From Streptomyces megasporus (lineage in GTDB: Bacteria > Actinomycetota > Actinomycetes > Streptomycetales > Streptomycetaceae), in assembly GCF_000718985.1 (NCBI RefSeq), contig NZ_JODL01000014.1, positions 62,001-126,000 of the forward strand: a stretch of 64,000 nt of DNA, given 5' to 3'. The notes beneath the pieces are model-generated. The model was not told the origin of the DNA and did not search any database. It saw only the letters and a list, made by a program, of their open reading frames with translations. Made by a program: the position numbers and the translations under genes. Shown piece after piece: positions 44,122 to 52,547 of the stretch. Position 1 is the first letter of the stretch. Each line of letters begins with the position of its first letter.

Positions 44122-45201
44122 CTACCTCCGCGGGTCGGTGGGAAGGACGACGGCCTGCGAGGGCGAGGCCCGTCGGATGACGACGAGACGGTCGGTGAGT
44201 TCCAGCGTGGCCGCCTCCGGGTCGTCGAAGCCCAGCACCCGGTGGCCGCGCACCACGGAGACGACCAGGTCCTTGCACTCGCGCGGGGACCGGCCGGCCT
44301 CGGCCTTGGTGACCGGGCGCTCGGTGAGGTTCAGGCCCGTGCCCTGGTGGATCAGGTCCTCCATCACCGCGCCCGCGCTCGGGCTAAGCATGGACATGCC
44401 CAGCAGACGGCCGGCGGCGCTGGCGCTGGTGATCACGGAGTCCGCGCCGGACTGGCGGAGCAGCGGCGCGTTCTCCTCCTCGCGCACCGCGGCGACGATC
44501 CGCAGATTGCGGTTGAGCTGGCGGGCGGTGAGCGTCACCAGCACCGCCGTGTCGTCGCGCTGGGTGGCGATGACCACCTGCCCCGCGCGCTGCACCTCCG
44601 CCCGCAGCAACACGTCGCTGCGGGTCGCGTCCCCGACGACGCCCGTGAACCCGGCGGCGCCCGCCGCCTCGACGACCTTCCGGCTCGGGTCGACGACGAC
44701 TATCTGGCTCTGGGGGATCCCCGTCGAGATCAGCGTCTCGGCGGCGGACCGGCCCTTCGTGCCGAAGCCGACGATGACGGTGTGATCACGCAAGGCGGAC
44801 CTCCAACGGGCCAGGCGCCACTGCTCACGGGTCCGTTCCGCCAGCACCTCCAGGGTGGTGCCGATGAGGATGATCAGGAACAGGACGCGCAGCGGCGTGA
44901 CGACCAGGATGTTGATCAGACGGGCGCTGTCGCTGACCGGGGTGATGTCACCGTACCCGGTGGTGGAGAGGGTGACGGTGGCGTAGTAGAAGCAGTCCAG
45001 GAGGGAGACCTCGCCGTCGGCGTTGTCCCCGTACTCCTCGCGGTCCAGGTAGACCAGGAACACCGTCACGAGCAGGACGAGCGCCGCGGCCACCACCCGC
45101 TTCGCCACCTGGCGCAGCGGTCCGGCGACCGGCTCGGGGAGCTGCACGTGGTGTTGCAGCTCGTCCAGCGGGACTCGCTTCAAGCCGTTCAAGCCGTTCA
45201 T
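44122..45201 (-). CDS. K+ channel with cytoplasmic TrkA-N/RCK domains
   Basis: A 359-residue two-helix channel subunit. First helix about 35-52, selectivity filter Thr-Thr-Gly-Tyr-Gly-Asp at 80-85, second helix about 96-120. An RCK/TrkA-N domain follows with Val-Ile-Val-Gly-Phe-Gly-Thr-Lys-Gly (142-150) for NAD binding, and a TrkA-C domain at the end. It resembles MthK-type gated channels. It sits 4 bases after moeA and 9 before the reductase, an odd place in an acyl-CoA and cofactor operon. Confidence 0.93.
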   Translation of the reverse strand: MNGLNGLKRVPLDELQHHVQLPEPVAGPLRQVAKRVVAAALVLLVTVFLVYLDREEYGDNADGEVSLLDCFYYATVTLSTTGYGDITPVSDSARLINILVVTPLRVLFLIILIGTTLEVLAERTREQWRLARWRSALRDHTVIVGFGTKGRSAAETLISTGIPQSQIVVVDPSRKVVEAAGAAGFTGVVGDATRSDVLLRAEVQRAGQVVIATQRDDTAVLVTLTARQLNRNLRIVAAVREEENAPLLRQSGADSVITSASAAGRLLGMSMLSPSAGAVMEDLIHQGTGLNLTERPVTKAEAGRSPRECKDLVVSVVRGHRVLGFDDPEAATLELTDRLVVIRRASPSQAVVLPTDPRR

Positions 45202-45205
45202 GCCG

Positions 45206-46585
45206 TCACGCCCACGGGAGCCTCAGGAGGTGCACGCCGGTGCCCGGTGCGACACCGCCGGGCGGGACCACCGCGAGCGCGGTGGCCGCGGCGATGCCCC
45301 GCAACATCGCGGGACCGGTGAAACGCAGTGACCGTACACCTCGGCCATCCTGCACGACGGGGACCAGACGCGTGTCACGGGGGTGGCCGTGCACCTCGTC
45401 CAGGAGCGGGGCGGTGGGCGGCGCGCCGTCGACCGGTCCGGTACGGGACGGTTCGGTGGACCGTCCCGTGCCGGGGACGGCCCGCAGCAGCGGCTCGGCC
45501 AGGGTGAGCAGCCCCGACACGGCCGCCAGGGGGTTGCCCGGCAGCCCGACGAGGTGCGCCCCGGCGGGCAGCCGCGCCAGCAGCATCGGATGGCCCGGCC
45601 GCACGGCCACGCCGTCCACCAGCAGCGTCGCGCCCAGCCGACGGAGGGCGGGGTGGACGTGGTCGACGGGGCCGAAGGCCGTGCCCCCGGTGGTCACGAC
45701 GAGGTCGGCGGTGGTGCCGGCCAGCGCCTCGTACAGCGCCTCGGCGTCGTCGCCCAGCCGGCGGGTGGCGAGCGGCTGGACGCCCAGGGCCGCCAGCCAG
45801 GGGCCGATCATCGGGCCGAGCGCGTCACGGACACGACCGCCCTCGGGGCGGCCGGACGTCAGCAGCTCGTCGCCCAGGACCAGCACCTCGGCGCGGGGGC
45901 GGCGCAGGACGGACAGCTCGTCCCAACCCGCCGCGGCGGCGAGGCCGAGCACGGCCGGGGTGACCCGCGTGCCGGCGGGCAGCAGGTGGTCGCCCTGCCG
46001 GCATTCCTGGCCGCGCGGGCGGATGTCGGCGCCGTGCTGGGGCGCCCGGGGGGCGTGCAGTCGACGGTCGCGCACCTCGCCGTACTCGGAGCGCAGCACC
46101 GCGGTGGCGCCCGGCGGGATTCGGGCGCCGGTGGCGATGCCGACGGCGTGGCCGTCCGGCAGCGGGGGCGGGGCGTCGTCCCCGGCCAGGACGCCGCGGG
46201 CGGCCTCCGCTCCGCCCGGCTCCCAACCGTCCGGCTCCCAACCGTCCAGCGCCCAGGGCCCCGGTCCGGAGACGGCCCAGCCGTCCATGGCCGAGGTGTC
46301 GAACGCCGGCAGGTCGGTGAGCGCGGTGAGGGCCTCGGCGAGACGGTGGTCGAGGGCGCTGCCCAGGGGCAGGGTGACGGACTCGGCACGCCGTCGGGCC
46401 CCGGCGCGGGCGGCGACGGCACGGGCCCGCGGCCAGTCCAGGTGCCGTACGTCCTCCGCCTTCGGCGCCCCGTCCGCCGCCGTGGCGTGCCGGCGGCCGT
46501 CACGACGGGCGCCGGCACGGGGGGAGCGGCCGTCCCGGTGGGCGTTGGCCAGGGCGAGGGCGTCGGCCAGCTCGTCACCACTCAT
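45206..46585 (-). CDS. moeA: molybdopterin molybdotransferase
   Basis: A 459-residue MoeA with an extra N-terminal Arg/Ala/Gly-rich stretch (1-45). Domain marks: Ser-Ala-Met-Asp-Gly-Trp-Ala (about 96-102), Ile-Ala-Thr-Gly-Ala-Arg-Ile-Pro-Pro-Gly-Ala, Gly-Asp-Glu-Leu (near 240), Thr-Thr-Gly-Gly-Thr-Ala-Phe-Gly-Pro-Val-Asp and Gly-Leu-Pro-Gly-Asn-Pro-Leu-Ala. It inserts molybdate into adenylylated molybdopterin. The Asp in Gly-Gly-Thr-Ala-Phe is unusual, as many MoeA have Gly-Gly-Val-Ser-x-Gly. It follows mobA by 6 bases. Confidence 0.92.
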   Translation of the reverse strand: MSGDELADALALANAHRDGRSPRAGARRDGRRHATAADGAPKAEDVRHLDWPRARAVAARAGARRRAESVTLPLGSALDHRLAEALTALTDLPAFDTSAMDGWAVSGPGPWALDGWEPDGWEPGGAEAARGVLAGDDAPPPLPDGHAVGIATGARIPPGATAVLRSEYGEVRDRRLHAPRAPQHGADIRPRGQECRQGDHLLPAGTRVTPAVLGLAAAAGWDELSVLRRPRAEVLVLGDELLTSGRPEGGRVRDALGPMIGPWLAALGVQPLATRRLGDDAEALYEALAGTTADLVVTTGGTAFGPVDHVHPALRRLGATLLVDGVAVRPGHPMLLARLPAGAHLVGLPGNPLAAVSGLLTLAEPLLRAVPGTGRSTEPSRTGPVDGAPPTAPLLDEVHGHPRDTRLVPVVQDGRGVRSLRFTGPAMLRGIAAATALAVVPPGGVAPGTGVHLLRLPWA

Positions 46586-46591
46586 CCGGCT

Positions 46592-47503
46592 CTACCGCCC
46601 TTCCGGGTCCGGCCCCGGCTTCTCCTCCTCGGCCCAGCGACGGGCGAGTTCGGCGGCCTTCCGGGCGGCGGCGGCGACGTCCTCGGCGCTGCCGCCCGCG
46701 CGGGCCGCCGCGTACCCGACGAGGAAGGTCGTCAGCGGGGCGGCGGGACGTGTCACGCCGTGCGCGGCGTCCCGGGCTAGGTCCAGGAGGAGGGCGGTGT
46801 CGACGTCGAGGTCGATGCCGAGTTCGGCCTTGACGGCGGTCATCCATTCGTTCAGCACACGCCCATGCTCCCTGATCCGCGAGCGGGCCGCCGCGAGGTC
46901 CTCCCAGGTGTCGCAGTCCAGGGCCTCGTGGGGGGCGACCGGGGCGACGCGGCGCAGCGACAGCTCGGCGGTGAGCAGCCGCAGGGGGAGGTGCGCGAGG
47001 CTTCCGTGCTCGGCGGCGATCAGGGCCAGTTCGCGGCGGAGGGACTCGGCGCGGTAGGCGCCCAGGAGGGGCTGGTCGCGGCCGTCGTCGACGATCGCGC
47101 CGTCCCTCTCGCCGTTCCCGTCGCCGTCCCCCTCACTGTCTCCGTCCAAGCCGGTCGTGCCGGTCGCACCGGTCGCACCGTCCAGCAGGGTCCGCACGGT
47201 CGCGGACGTCAGGAACGGCAGGTCCGCGGAGAGCACCAGCACCGTCTCGTGGTCGGTGCGGCGCAGCCCGGCGTCGAGCGCGGCCAACGGCCCGCCGCCG
47301 GGCGGCTGTTCGCGCACCCAGTCCACCGGGCGGGACGTCGGCCGGCGCGGACCGACGACCACGGTCCGCGCCGCGTCCGCGCAGGCGTCCAGTACCCGGT
47401 CGAGCAGGGACCGGCCCCCGACGGTGAGGGCCGGTTTGTCCGCTCCGCCGAGCCGGCGGGCGCTGCCGCCCGCCACGACGACGGCGTCGTAGGCGTGGGT
47501 CAT
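46592..47503 (-). CDS. mobA: molybdenum cofactor guanylyltransferase fused to DUF6457
   Basis: A 303-residue protein. The N-terminal nucleotidyltransferase (about 1-210) has Val-Val-Val-Ala-Gly-Gly-Ser-Ala-Arg-Arg-Leu-Gly-Gly-Ala-Asp-Lys (8-23) and Ser-Ala-Asp-Leu-Pro-Phe-Leu, so it transfers a nucleotide to molybdopterin. An acidic Gly/Asp insert lies near 120-140. A C-terminal helical domain (about 225-295; Met-Thr-Ala-Val-Lys-Ala-Glu-Leu-Gly-Ile-Asp) matches the stand-alone DUF6457 domain. It is 16 bases after the E2 gene and 6 before moeA. Confidence 0.85.
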   Translation of the reverse strand: MTHAYDAVVVAGGSARRLGGADKPALTVGGRSLLDRVLDACADAARTVVVGPRRPTSRPVDWVREQPPGGGPLAALDAGLRRTDHETVLVLSADLPFLTSATVRTLLDGATGATGTTGLDGDSEGDGDGNGERDGAIVDDGRDQPLLGAYRAESLRRELALIAAEHGSLAHLPLRLLTAELSLRRVAPVAPHEALDCDTWEDLAAARSRIREHGRVLNEWMTAVKAELGIDLDVDTALLLDLARDAAHGVTRPAAPLTTFLVGYAAARAGGSAEDVAAAARKAAELARRWAEEEKPGPDPEGR

Positions 47504-47519
47504 TCCCCGAGTATGGCGC

Positions 47520-48872
47520 TCACAGGGTGCGCAGCAGCACGGCCGGGTGCTCGACGCAGTCGGCCACGTACCGCAGGAAGCCACCCGCCGTGCCGCCGTC
47601 GCACACCCGGTGGTCGAAGGTGAGCGAGAGCTGGACGACGTGGCGCACGGCCAGCTCGCCCTCGTGCACCCACGGCTTGGGGGTGATGCGTCCGACCCCG
47701 AGCATCGCCGCCTCGGGGTGGTTGATGATCGGCGTCGAGCCGTCCACCCCGAACACCCCGTAGTTGTTCAGGGTGAAGGTGCCGCCGGTCAGTTCGGCGG
47801 GTTTCAGCGTCCCCGCGCGGGCGGACTCGGTGAGTCGGGCGATCTCCTCGGTGAGGCCGGTCGCGTCGCGCTCGTGGGCGTCGCGGACGACGGGGACCAC
47901 GAGCCCGCGCTCGGTCTGGGCGGCGAACCCCAGGTGTACGCCGGGCAGCCGGACGATCTCGCGCGCGGCCGTGTCCACGGTGGCGTTCAACTCGGGGAAG
48001 CGGGCGAGGGCGGCGGTGCAGATCCGGGCGAGGAACGCCAGCAGGGAGATCTTCGGCCCTCCCGCTGCGTTCATCGCCCGCCGGGCGGCGAGCAACTCGG
48101 TGGCGTCGGCGTCCACCCAGCAGGTGGCGTCGGGGATCTCGCGCCGGGAGGTGGAGAGCTTCTCCGCGACCGCGCCGCGCAGGCCGCGCAGCGGGACGCG
48201 CTCGCCCACCGCGGCGGAGGCGGGGCCGGCGACGGTCGGGACGGGCGCCGTGGGAGCGGGCGCGGCGGGCGCCGTGGGCGCGGCCGTACGGGCCAGGGCC
48301 CGCTCGACGTCCGCCCGCAGGATCAACCCCTGCGGCCCGGTGCCGGTGATCCCGCGCAGGTCGATCCCGTTCTCCCGCGCGAGCCGCCGCACCAGCGGCG
48401 AGATCACGGGGACGGGGCCGGCCGGCGGCCGGGTGTCGGCGGGCGTGGGCGCGACGGGTGCGGCGGCGGGCGCGGCGGCGACCGCGTGGGCGGGAGACGT
48501 CGGACGGACCCTGCGCCGGCGGGCCACGGGGGCGCCCGTGCCGTACCCCACCAGCACGTTCCCCGACCCTTCCGACTCCGCCCCGGCCGGCTCCTCGACG
48601 CGGGAGCCCCCGCGGTCCTCGCCGGAGGCGCCGATCGCCACCGTGATCAGGGGCGAGCCGACGGGGATCTCGGCGCCCTCCTCGCCGAACCGCGCGGTGA
48701 CCACACCGCCGTACGGGCAGGGCACCTCGACCATGGCCTTGGCCGTCTCGACCTCCACGACCGGCTGGTCCACCTCGACCACGTCGCCGACGGAGACCAG
48801 CCAGCGGACGATCTCGGCCTCGGTGAGTCCCTCGCCCAGGTCGGGGAGGGCGAACTCGCGGACCTCGGGCAT
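47520..48872 (-). CDS. branched-chain 2-oxoacid dehydrogenase E2, copy 2
   Basis: A 450-residue E2. Lipoyl domain about 1-76 with Lys45 (Val-Glu-Thr-Ala-Lys-Ala-Met-Val). Binding domain about 150-185 (Ile-Ser-Pro-Leu-Val-Arg-Arg-Leu-Ala-Arg-Glu-Asn). Catalytic domain ending with His421 in Asp-His-Arg-Val-Cys-Asp-Gly. It is 42 residues shorter than the other E2 in this window and has a Cys in the active-site signature. Its start overlaps the E1beta stop by one base (TGATG). It completes the second BCKDH operon, next to bkdR. Confidence 0.93.
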   Translation of the reverse strand: MPEVREFALPDLGEGLTEAEIVRWLVSVGDVVEVDQPVVEVETAKAMVEVPCPYGGVVTARFGEEGAEIPVGSPLITVAIGASGEDRGGSRVEEPAGAESEGSGNVLVGYGTGAPVARRRRVRPTSPAHAVAAAPAAAPVAPTPADTRPPAGPVPVISPLVRRLARENGIDLRGITGTGPQGLILRADVERALARTAAPTAPAAPAPTAPVPTVAGPASAAVGERVPLRGLRGAVAEKLSTSRREIPDATCWVDADATELLAARRAMNAAGGPKISLLAFLARICTAALARFPELNATVDTAAREIVRLPGVHLGFAAQTERGLVVPVVRDAHERDATGLTEEIARLTESARAGTLKPAELTGGTFTLNNYGVFGVDGSTPIINHPEAAMLGVGRITPKPWVHEGELAVRHVVQLSLTFDHRVCDGGTAGGFLRYVADCVEHPAVLLRTL

Positions 48873-49951
48873 CAGCGGGTGCCTCCCTCGAACGCCTCGG
48901 GGCGCTCCGTCCACTCCGACTCCCACTGGAGTCGGGCGACGGCGTCCAGCACCCGGTCCACGCCGGGCAGGTGGTGACGCTCCAGCATGGGCGGCGGGTA
49001 GGGGATGTCGAACCCGGCCACGCGCAGCACCGGAGCCTCCAGGTGGTGGAAGCAGCGCTCGGTGATCCGGGCGGCGATCTCGCCGCCGGGGCCGCCGAAC
49101 CCGCTCGCCTCGTGGACGACCACGGCCCGCCCGGTGCGGCGCACCGACGCGCAGACCGTCTCGTCGTCGAAGGGGACCAGGGAGCGCAGGTCGACGACCT
49201 CCAGGTCCCAGCCCTCCTCGCGGGCGGCGTCGGCCGCCTCCAGACAGACGGGCACCGACGGCCCGTAGGTGACCAGCGTCGCGGACGTCCCCGCGCGGCG
49301 GACCTCGGCACGGCCGATGGGCGCGACCGGCTCCGGGGCCTCGGGCGACCAGTCGGCCCTCGACCAGTACAGCCGCTTGGGCTCCAGGAAGACCACCGGG
49401 TCGTCGGAGGCGATGGCGGCCCGCAGCAGCCCGTAGGCGTCGGCCACCGTCGCCGGGGTCACCACATGGAGGCCGGGGGTGGCCATGTAGTAGGCCTCGG
49501 AGGAGTCGCTGTGGTGCTCCACACCGCCGATCCCGCCGCCGTAGGGCACGCGGACGGTGATCGGCAGCGGCATCCTCCCCCGCGTGCGGTTGCGCATCTT
49601 GGCGACGTGGCTGAGGAGCTGCTCGAACGCCGGGTAGGCGAAGGCGTCGAACTGCATCTCCACCACGGGCCGCAGCCCGTACATCGCCATGCCGACGGCC
49701 GTGCCGAGGATGCCGGCCTCGGCCAGCGGGGTGTCCGTGCAGCGGTCCTCGCCGAACTCCTTCGTCAGGCCGTCGGTGATCCGGAAGACGCCGCCGAGCG
49801 CGCCGACGTCCTCGCCGAGCACGTGCACGGTCGGGTCCTCGGCCATGGCGTCGCGCATCGCGCGGTTGAGGGCCTGGGCCATGGTGGCGGGCTTGCGGGC
49901 GGTCTCGGTCTTCCGGGCGTCCTGTCCCGTCCCGGTGGTGGCGGTCGTCAT
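48872..49951 (-). CDS. branched-chain 2-oxoacid dehydrogenase E1 beta, copy 2
   Basis: A 359-residue beta subunit with a 22-residue Thr/Lys-rich N-terminal extension. Leu-Gly-Glu-Asp-Val-Gly, Asp-Thr-Pro-Leu-Ala-Glu and Gly-Gly-Gly-Ile-Gly-Gly-Val-Glu-His-His are present. ATG 49951 overlaps the E1alpha stop as ATGA. It pairs with the E1alpha upstream to decarboxylate branched 2-oxoacids. Confidence 0.94.
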   Translation of the reverse strand: MTTATTGTGQDARKTETARKPATMAQALNRAMRDAMAEDPTVHVLGEDVGALGGVFRITDGLTKEFGEDRCTDTPLAEAGILGTAVGMAMYGLRPVVEMQFDAFAYPAFEQLLSHVAKMRNRTRGRMPLPITVRVPYGGGIGGVEHHSDSSEAYYMATPGLHVVTPATVADAYGLLRAAIASDDPVVFLEPKRLYWSRADWSPEAPEPVAPIGRAEVRRAGTSATLVTYGPSVPVCLEAADAAREEGWDLEVVDLRSLVPFDDETVCASVRRTGRAVVVHEASGFGGPGGEIAARITERCFHHLEAPVLRVAGFDIPYPPPMLERHHLPGVDRVLDAVARLQWESEWTERPEAFEGGTR

Positions 49952-51093
49952 CGCTCGTCCCCCTCGCCGTTCTCCTCGGCTCCCTCGGCCGCCAGTTCGG
50001 CGCGCAGCCGCTCGGCCTGTTCCCTCAGTTGCGTGGTCTTCTCCGCGTAGACGTGGTCGAAGAGGTCCATCGGGTCGAGCACCGGGTCCTCGTTCATCCG
50101 CGCCCGCAGCCGCGCGGCCATCTCCTCCGCCTCCTCGTGCGCCCGCTCCCTGGTCGCCTCGTCGAGCAGGCCGCGGGCGGTCATCTCGCGCTCCAGCAGT
50201 TCCACGGGGTCGTGTTCGCGCCAGGTCTCGACCTCGGCGTCGTCGCGGTAGCGGGTGGCGTCGTCGGCGTTGGTGTGGGCGTCCAACCGGTAGGTGATCG
50301 CCTCCACGAGGGTGGGCCCCTCCCCTCGCCGGGCACGCTCGACGGCCTCGGAGAGCACCTGGTGGACGGCGGCGACGTCGTTGCCGTCCACCAACCGGCC
50401 GGGGATGCCGTAGCCGACGGCCTTGTGGGCCAGGGAGGGCGCGGCGGTCTGCTTGGCGAGGGGGACGGAGATCGCGAAGCCGTTGTTCTGGACGAGGAAG
50501 ACGGTCGGCGTCCGCCAGACGGCGGCAAAGTTCAGGGCCTCGTGGAAGTCGCCCTCGCTCGTCCCGCCGTCGCCGACCATGGCCAGGGCCACCACGTCGT
50601 CGCCCTTGAGACGGGCGGCGTGGGCGAGCCCGACGGCGTGCGGGAGGTGGGTGGCCAGCGGGGTGGAGAGCGGGGCGACACGGTGCTCGTAGGGGTCGTA
50701 GCCGGTGTGCCAGTCGCCGCGGAGCAGGCCGAGCGCCTCGACCGGGTCCATGCCGCGGGCCACGGCGGCGAGGGTGTCGCGGTAGCTGGGGAAGAGCCAG
50801 TCCCGCTCCTCCAGGACCAGTGCGGCGGCCACCTCGCACGCCTCCTGCCCGGTGGAGGAGGGGTAGACGGCGAGCCGGCCCTGCTTGGTGAGCGCGGTGG
50901 CCTGCCGGTTGTAGCGGCGGCCCCTCACCAGGTGGCCGTGGAGCGTCCTCAGCAGTGTCGGGTCCAGCTCGGCGCCGGTACCCAGCAGCCGGTAGGGCTC
51001 CCGGTCCGGCAGCAGCGGCGCGGGATCTGTGCGCGGCCGCCAGGCGGGGGGCGGCGCGGGGCGGTAGGCGCCTGGCTGTTCCAGGACCGTCAT
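49948..51093 (-). CDS. branched-chain 2-oxoacid dehydrogenase E1 alpha, copy 2
   Basis: A 381-residue alpha subunit. The thiamine-diphosphate motif Gly-Asp-Gly-Gly-Thr-Ser-Glu-Gly-Asp ... Gln-Asn-Asn-Gly-Phe-Ala-Ile-Ser spans about 185-220, with Phe-Pro-Ser-Tyr-Arg-Asp-Thr and a loop His-Thr-Asn-Ala-Asp-Asp-Ala-Thr-Arg-Tyr. ATG 51093 is preceded by AGGAGGT. It begins the minus-strand run that reaches the quinone reductase at 43120. The divergent bkdR gene and a PaaR-like palindrome lie just upstream. Confidence 0.94.
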   Translation of the reverse strand: MTVLEQPGAYRPAPPPAWRPRTDPAPLLPDREPYRLLGTGAELDPTLLRTLHGHLVRGRRYNRQATALTKQGRLAVYPSSTGQEACEVAAALVLEERDWLFPSYRDTLAAVARGMDPVEALGLLRGDWHTGYDPYEHRVAPLSTPLATHLPHAVGLAHAARLKGDDVVALAMVGDGGTSEGDFHEALNFAAVWRTPTVFLVQNNGFAISVPLAKQTAAPSLAHKAVGYGIPGRLVDGNDVAAVHQVLSEAVERARRGEGPTLVEAITYRLDAHTNADDATRYRDDAEVETWREHDPVELLEREMTARGLLDEATRERAHEEAEEMAARLRARMNEDPVLDPMDLFDHVYAEKTTQLREQAERLRAELAAEGAEENGEGDER

Positions 51094-51154
51094 CTCGGTA
51101 CCTCCTGATGGGGGCATCGCGAACGCGGAGCCACGCAGAGTGACCGGCTCCCCT

Positions 51155-51168
51155 ACCGATTGTTCGGT
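51155..51168. promoter_or_regulatory. PaaR-like palindrome between bkd operon 2 and bkdR
   Basis: ACCGATTGTTCGGT has the same outline as the two sites of the paa regulon (ACCG-N6-CGGT) but TG instead of CG at the centre. It lies 62 bases upstream of the E1alpha start and 102 bases upstream of bkdR. Confidence 0.5.
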
Positions 51169-51202
51169 CACCGGCGCATTTTGGCTACGGGTGGGGAGGC
51201 CC

Positions 51203-51211
51203 TGTGGACAA
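51203..51211 (-). promoter_or_regulatory. TTGTCCACA element (DnaA-box-like)
   Basis: On the minus strand this reads TTGTCCACA, the strong DnaA-box form of Streptomyces, 35 bases from the palindrome and upstream of the bkdR start. Similar TCCACA elements occur at paaR and paaA. Confidence 0.4.
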
Positions 51212-51269
51212 ACGGTTCTGCACAGCGTGTGATGTCGGCAGGACGTCCATCGAGGGGAGGCGGCAGGCC

Positions 51270-51770
51270 ATGTCGGAAGAACAGATGGCTTCCGTGGCAC
51301 CGGAGAGTGACCACCGGCCGGCGGCTCGTCCGCTCGATCCGGTCGACCGGGCCATCCTGCGGATGCTGCAACTGGACGGCAGAGCGTCGATACGCTCGGT
51401 GGCCGAGCGGGTGCACGTGTCGCGGGCGAACGCCTACGCCCGGATCAACCGCCTCGTCGAGGACGGGGTGATACGCGGCTTCACGGCCCGGGTGGACCAC
51501 GAGCGGGCCGGGCAGGGGGCCTCGGCGTACATCACGCTGAAGATCGTGCAGAACTCCTGGCGCACGGTGCGCGAGAAGCTCAAGGCGCTTCCCGGAGCCG
51601 CGCACATCGCGCTGGTCAGCGGGGACTTCGACGTCCTGCTGCTGGTGCACACCGCCGACAACCGGGCGCTGCGGGAGCTGGTGCTCACCCGCATCCAGGC
51701 GATCCCGGAGGTGCTGAGCACCCGTACGCTCCTGGTCTTCGAAGAGACCGACCTCGAACCGGAGGCGTGA
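51270..51770 (+). CDS. bkdR: Lrp/AsnC family regulator, BkdR-like
   Basis: A 166-residue Lrp-type regulator. N-terminal HTH (about 25-70; Val-Asp-Arg-Ala-Ile-Leu-Arg-Met-Leu-Gln-Leu-Asp-Gly-Arg ... Val-Ser-Arg-Ala-Asn-Ala-Tyr-Ala-Arg-Ile-Asn-Arg-Leu), then a RAM ligand domain (about 80-160; Val-Ser-Gly-Asp-Phe-Asp-Val-Leu-Leu-Leu-Val-His). It is divergent from the E1alpha-E1beta-E2 operon, the position of BkdR in actinobacteria, where it senses branched-chain amino acids or their ketoacids. ATG 51270 has GGGAGG upstream; a GTG at 51204 would overlap the TCCACA element. Confidence 0.88.
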   Translation: MSEEQMASVAPESDHRPAARPLDPVDRAILRMLQLDGRASIRSVAERVHVSRANAYARINRLVEDGVIRGFTARVDHERAGQGASAYITLKIVQNSWRTVREKLKALPGAAHIALVSGDFDVLLLVHTADNRALRELVLTRIQAIPEVLSTRTLLVFEETDLEPEA

Positions 51771-51815
51771 ACCGGTCCGCTTCCGGGCCTTCCCCCGTCG
51801 CTCTCCGTGTCGTTC

Positions 51816-52412
51816 CTACTGCTTTCGCAGCCCCTCGAAGGCGAGCCGCACGACCGTGTCGGCGATCCGCTCGCCGTCCGAGGCCTCCCCGGACAGGGGT
51901 CGGTACCACTCCACGATCGAGTTGATCATGCCGAAGAGCAGCCTGGTCGTCAGTCGGGCGTCGAGGTCGGCGCGGAGGTCGCCCTCGGCGACGGCGGCCT
52001 TCAGCAGTTCGGCCACCCGGTGGTCGAACTCGCGGCGGCGCTCCATCGCCCAGCGTTCGGTGCGGGTGTTGCCGCGCACCCGCAGCAGCAGCGTGACGTG
52101 GGGCAGTTCGGCCGTCAGCACCCCGACGGTACGACGGGTGACGTGTTCCAGCCGTTCGATCGCCCGCCCCTCGCGGGCCTCCGGTTCCTCCAGTACGGCG
52201 AAGAGGCCGTCGAGCGCACGGGATATCGCCCGGCGCAGCAGCTCCTCCTTGCTGCGCACGTGGTGGTAGATGGAGGACTTGGAGATGCCCGCCGCACGGG
52301 ACAGGTGCTCCATGGAGGTGCCGTCGTAACCGCGTTCGTTGAAGACCTCCACCGCCACCGCGAGGAGCGATTCGGGCGTGTAGGTGTCGCGCTTGGGCGG
52401 CTTGGCTGGCAT
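51816..52412 (-). CDS. paaR: TetR family regulator, probable PaaR
   Basis: A 198-residue TetR regulator. HTH about 12-58: Leu-Leu-Ala-Val-Ala-Val-Glu-Val-Phe-Asn-Glu-Arg-Gly-Tyr-Asp-Gly-Thr-Ser-Met with recognition helix Ile-Ser-Lys-Ser-Ser-Ile-Tyr-His-His-Val. It is divergent from paaN and 5 kb from paaABCDE, with the same palindrome at both. In Corynebacterium PaaR represses paa genes and is released by phenylacetyl-CoA, and the known motif there is ACTNACCG-N2-CG-N2-CGGTNAGT; the sites here keep ACCG-N2-CG-N2-CGGT. ATG 52412 is used, with a GTG at 52430 possible. Confidence 0.85.
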   Translation of the reverse strand: MPAKPPKRDTYTPESLLAVAVEVFNERGYDGTSMEHLSRAAGISKSSIYHHVRSKEELLRRAISRALDGLFAVLEEPEAREGRAIERLEHVTRRTVGVLTAELPHVTLLLRVRGNTRTERWAMERRREFDHRVAELLKAAVAEGDLRADLDARLTTRLLFGMINSIVEWYRPLSGEASDGERIADTVVRLAFEGLRKQ

Positions 52413-52423
52413 GGCTCCGATGG

Positions 52424-52432
52424 TATCCACAG
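52424..52432 (+). promoter_or_regulatory. TATCCACAG element upstream of paaR
   Basis: TATCCACAG lies 12-20 bases before the paaR start and 22 bases from the PaaR palindrome. It shares TCCACA with the elements at 51203 and 57432. Confidence 0.3.
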
Positions 52433-52453
52433 GTTCCCGACCCCTCTTGCCCG

Positions 52454-52467
52454 ACCGATCGTTCGGT
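52454..52467. promoter_or_regulatory. PaaR operator between paaR and paaN
   Basis: ACCGATCGTTCGGT matches ACCG-N2-CG-N2-CGGT exactly. It lies 42 bases from the paaR start and 81 bases from paaN. CTTGCCC just before it and CAGTAT just after it may be the paaN promoter, so the bound repressor would block it. Confidence 0.75.
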
Positions 52468-52547
52468 AGCAGTATCTACGGTGTCCGTCCGGCCGCGCAC
52501 CGCCCGCGTGCGCGGCCCGCACACCCGCTCGACGAGGAGTTGGTCCG

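Noticed and set aside
51204..51269. Upstream GTG as start of bkdR
   Set aside because: The added 22 residues contain Cys/Arg not seen in Lrp proteins, and GGGAGG favours ATG 51270.
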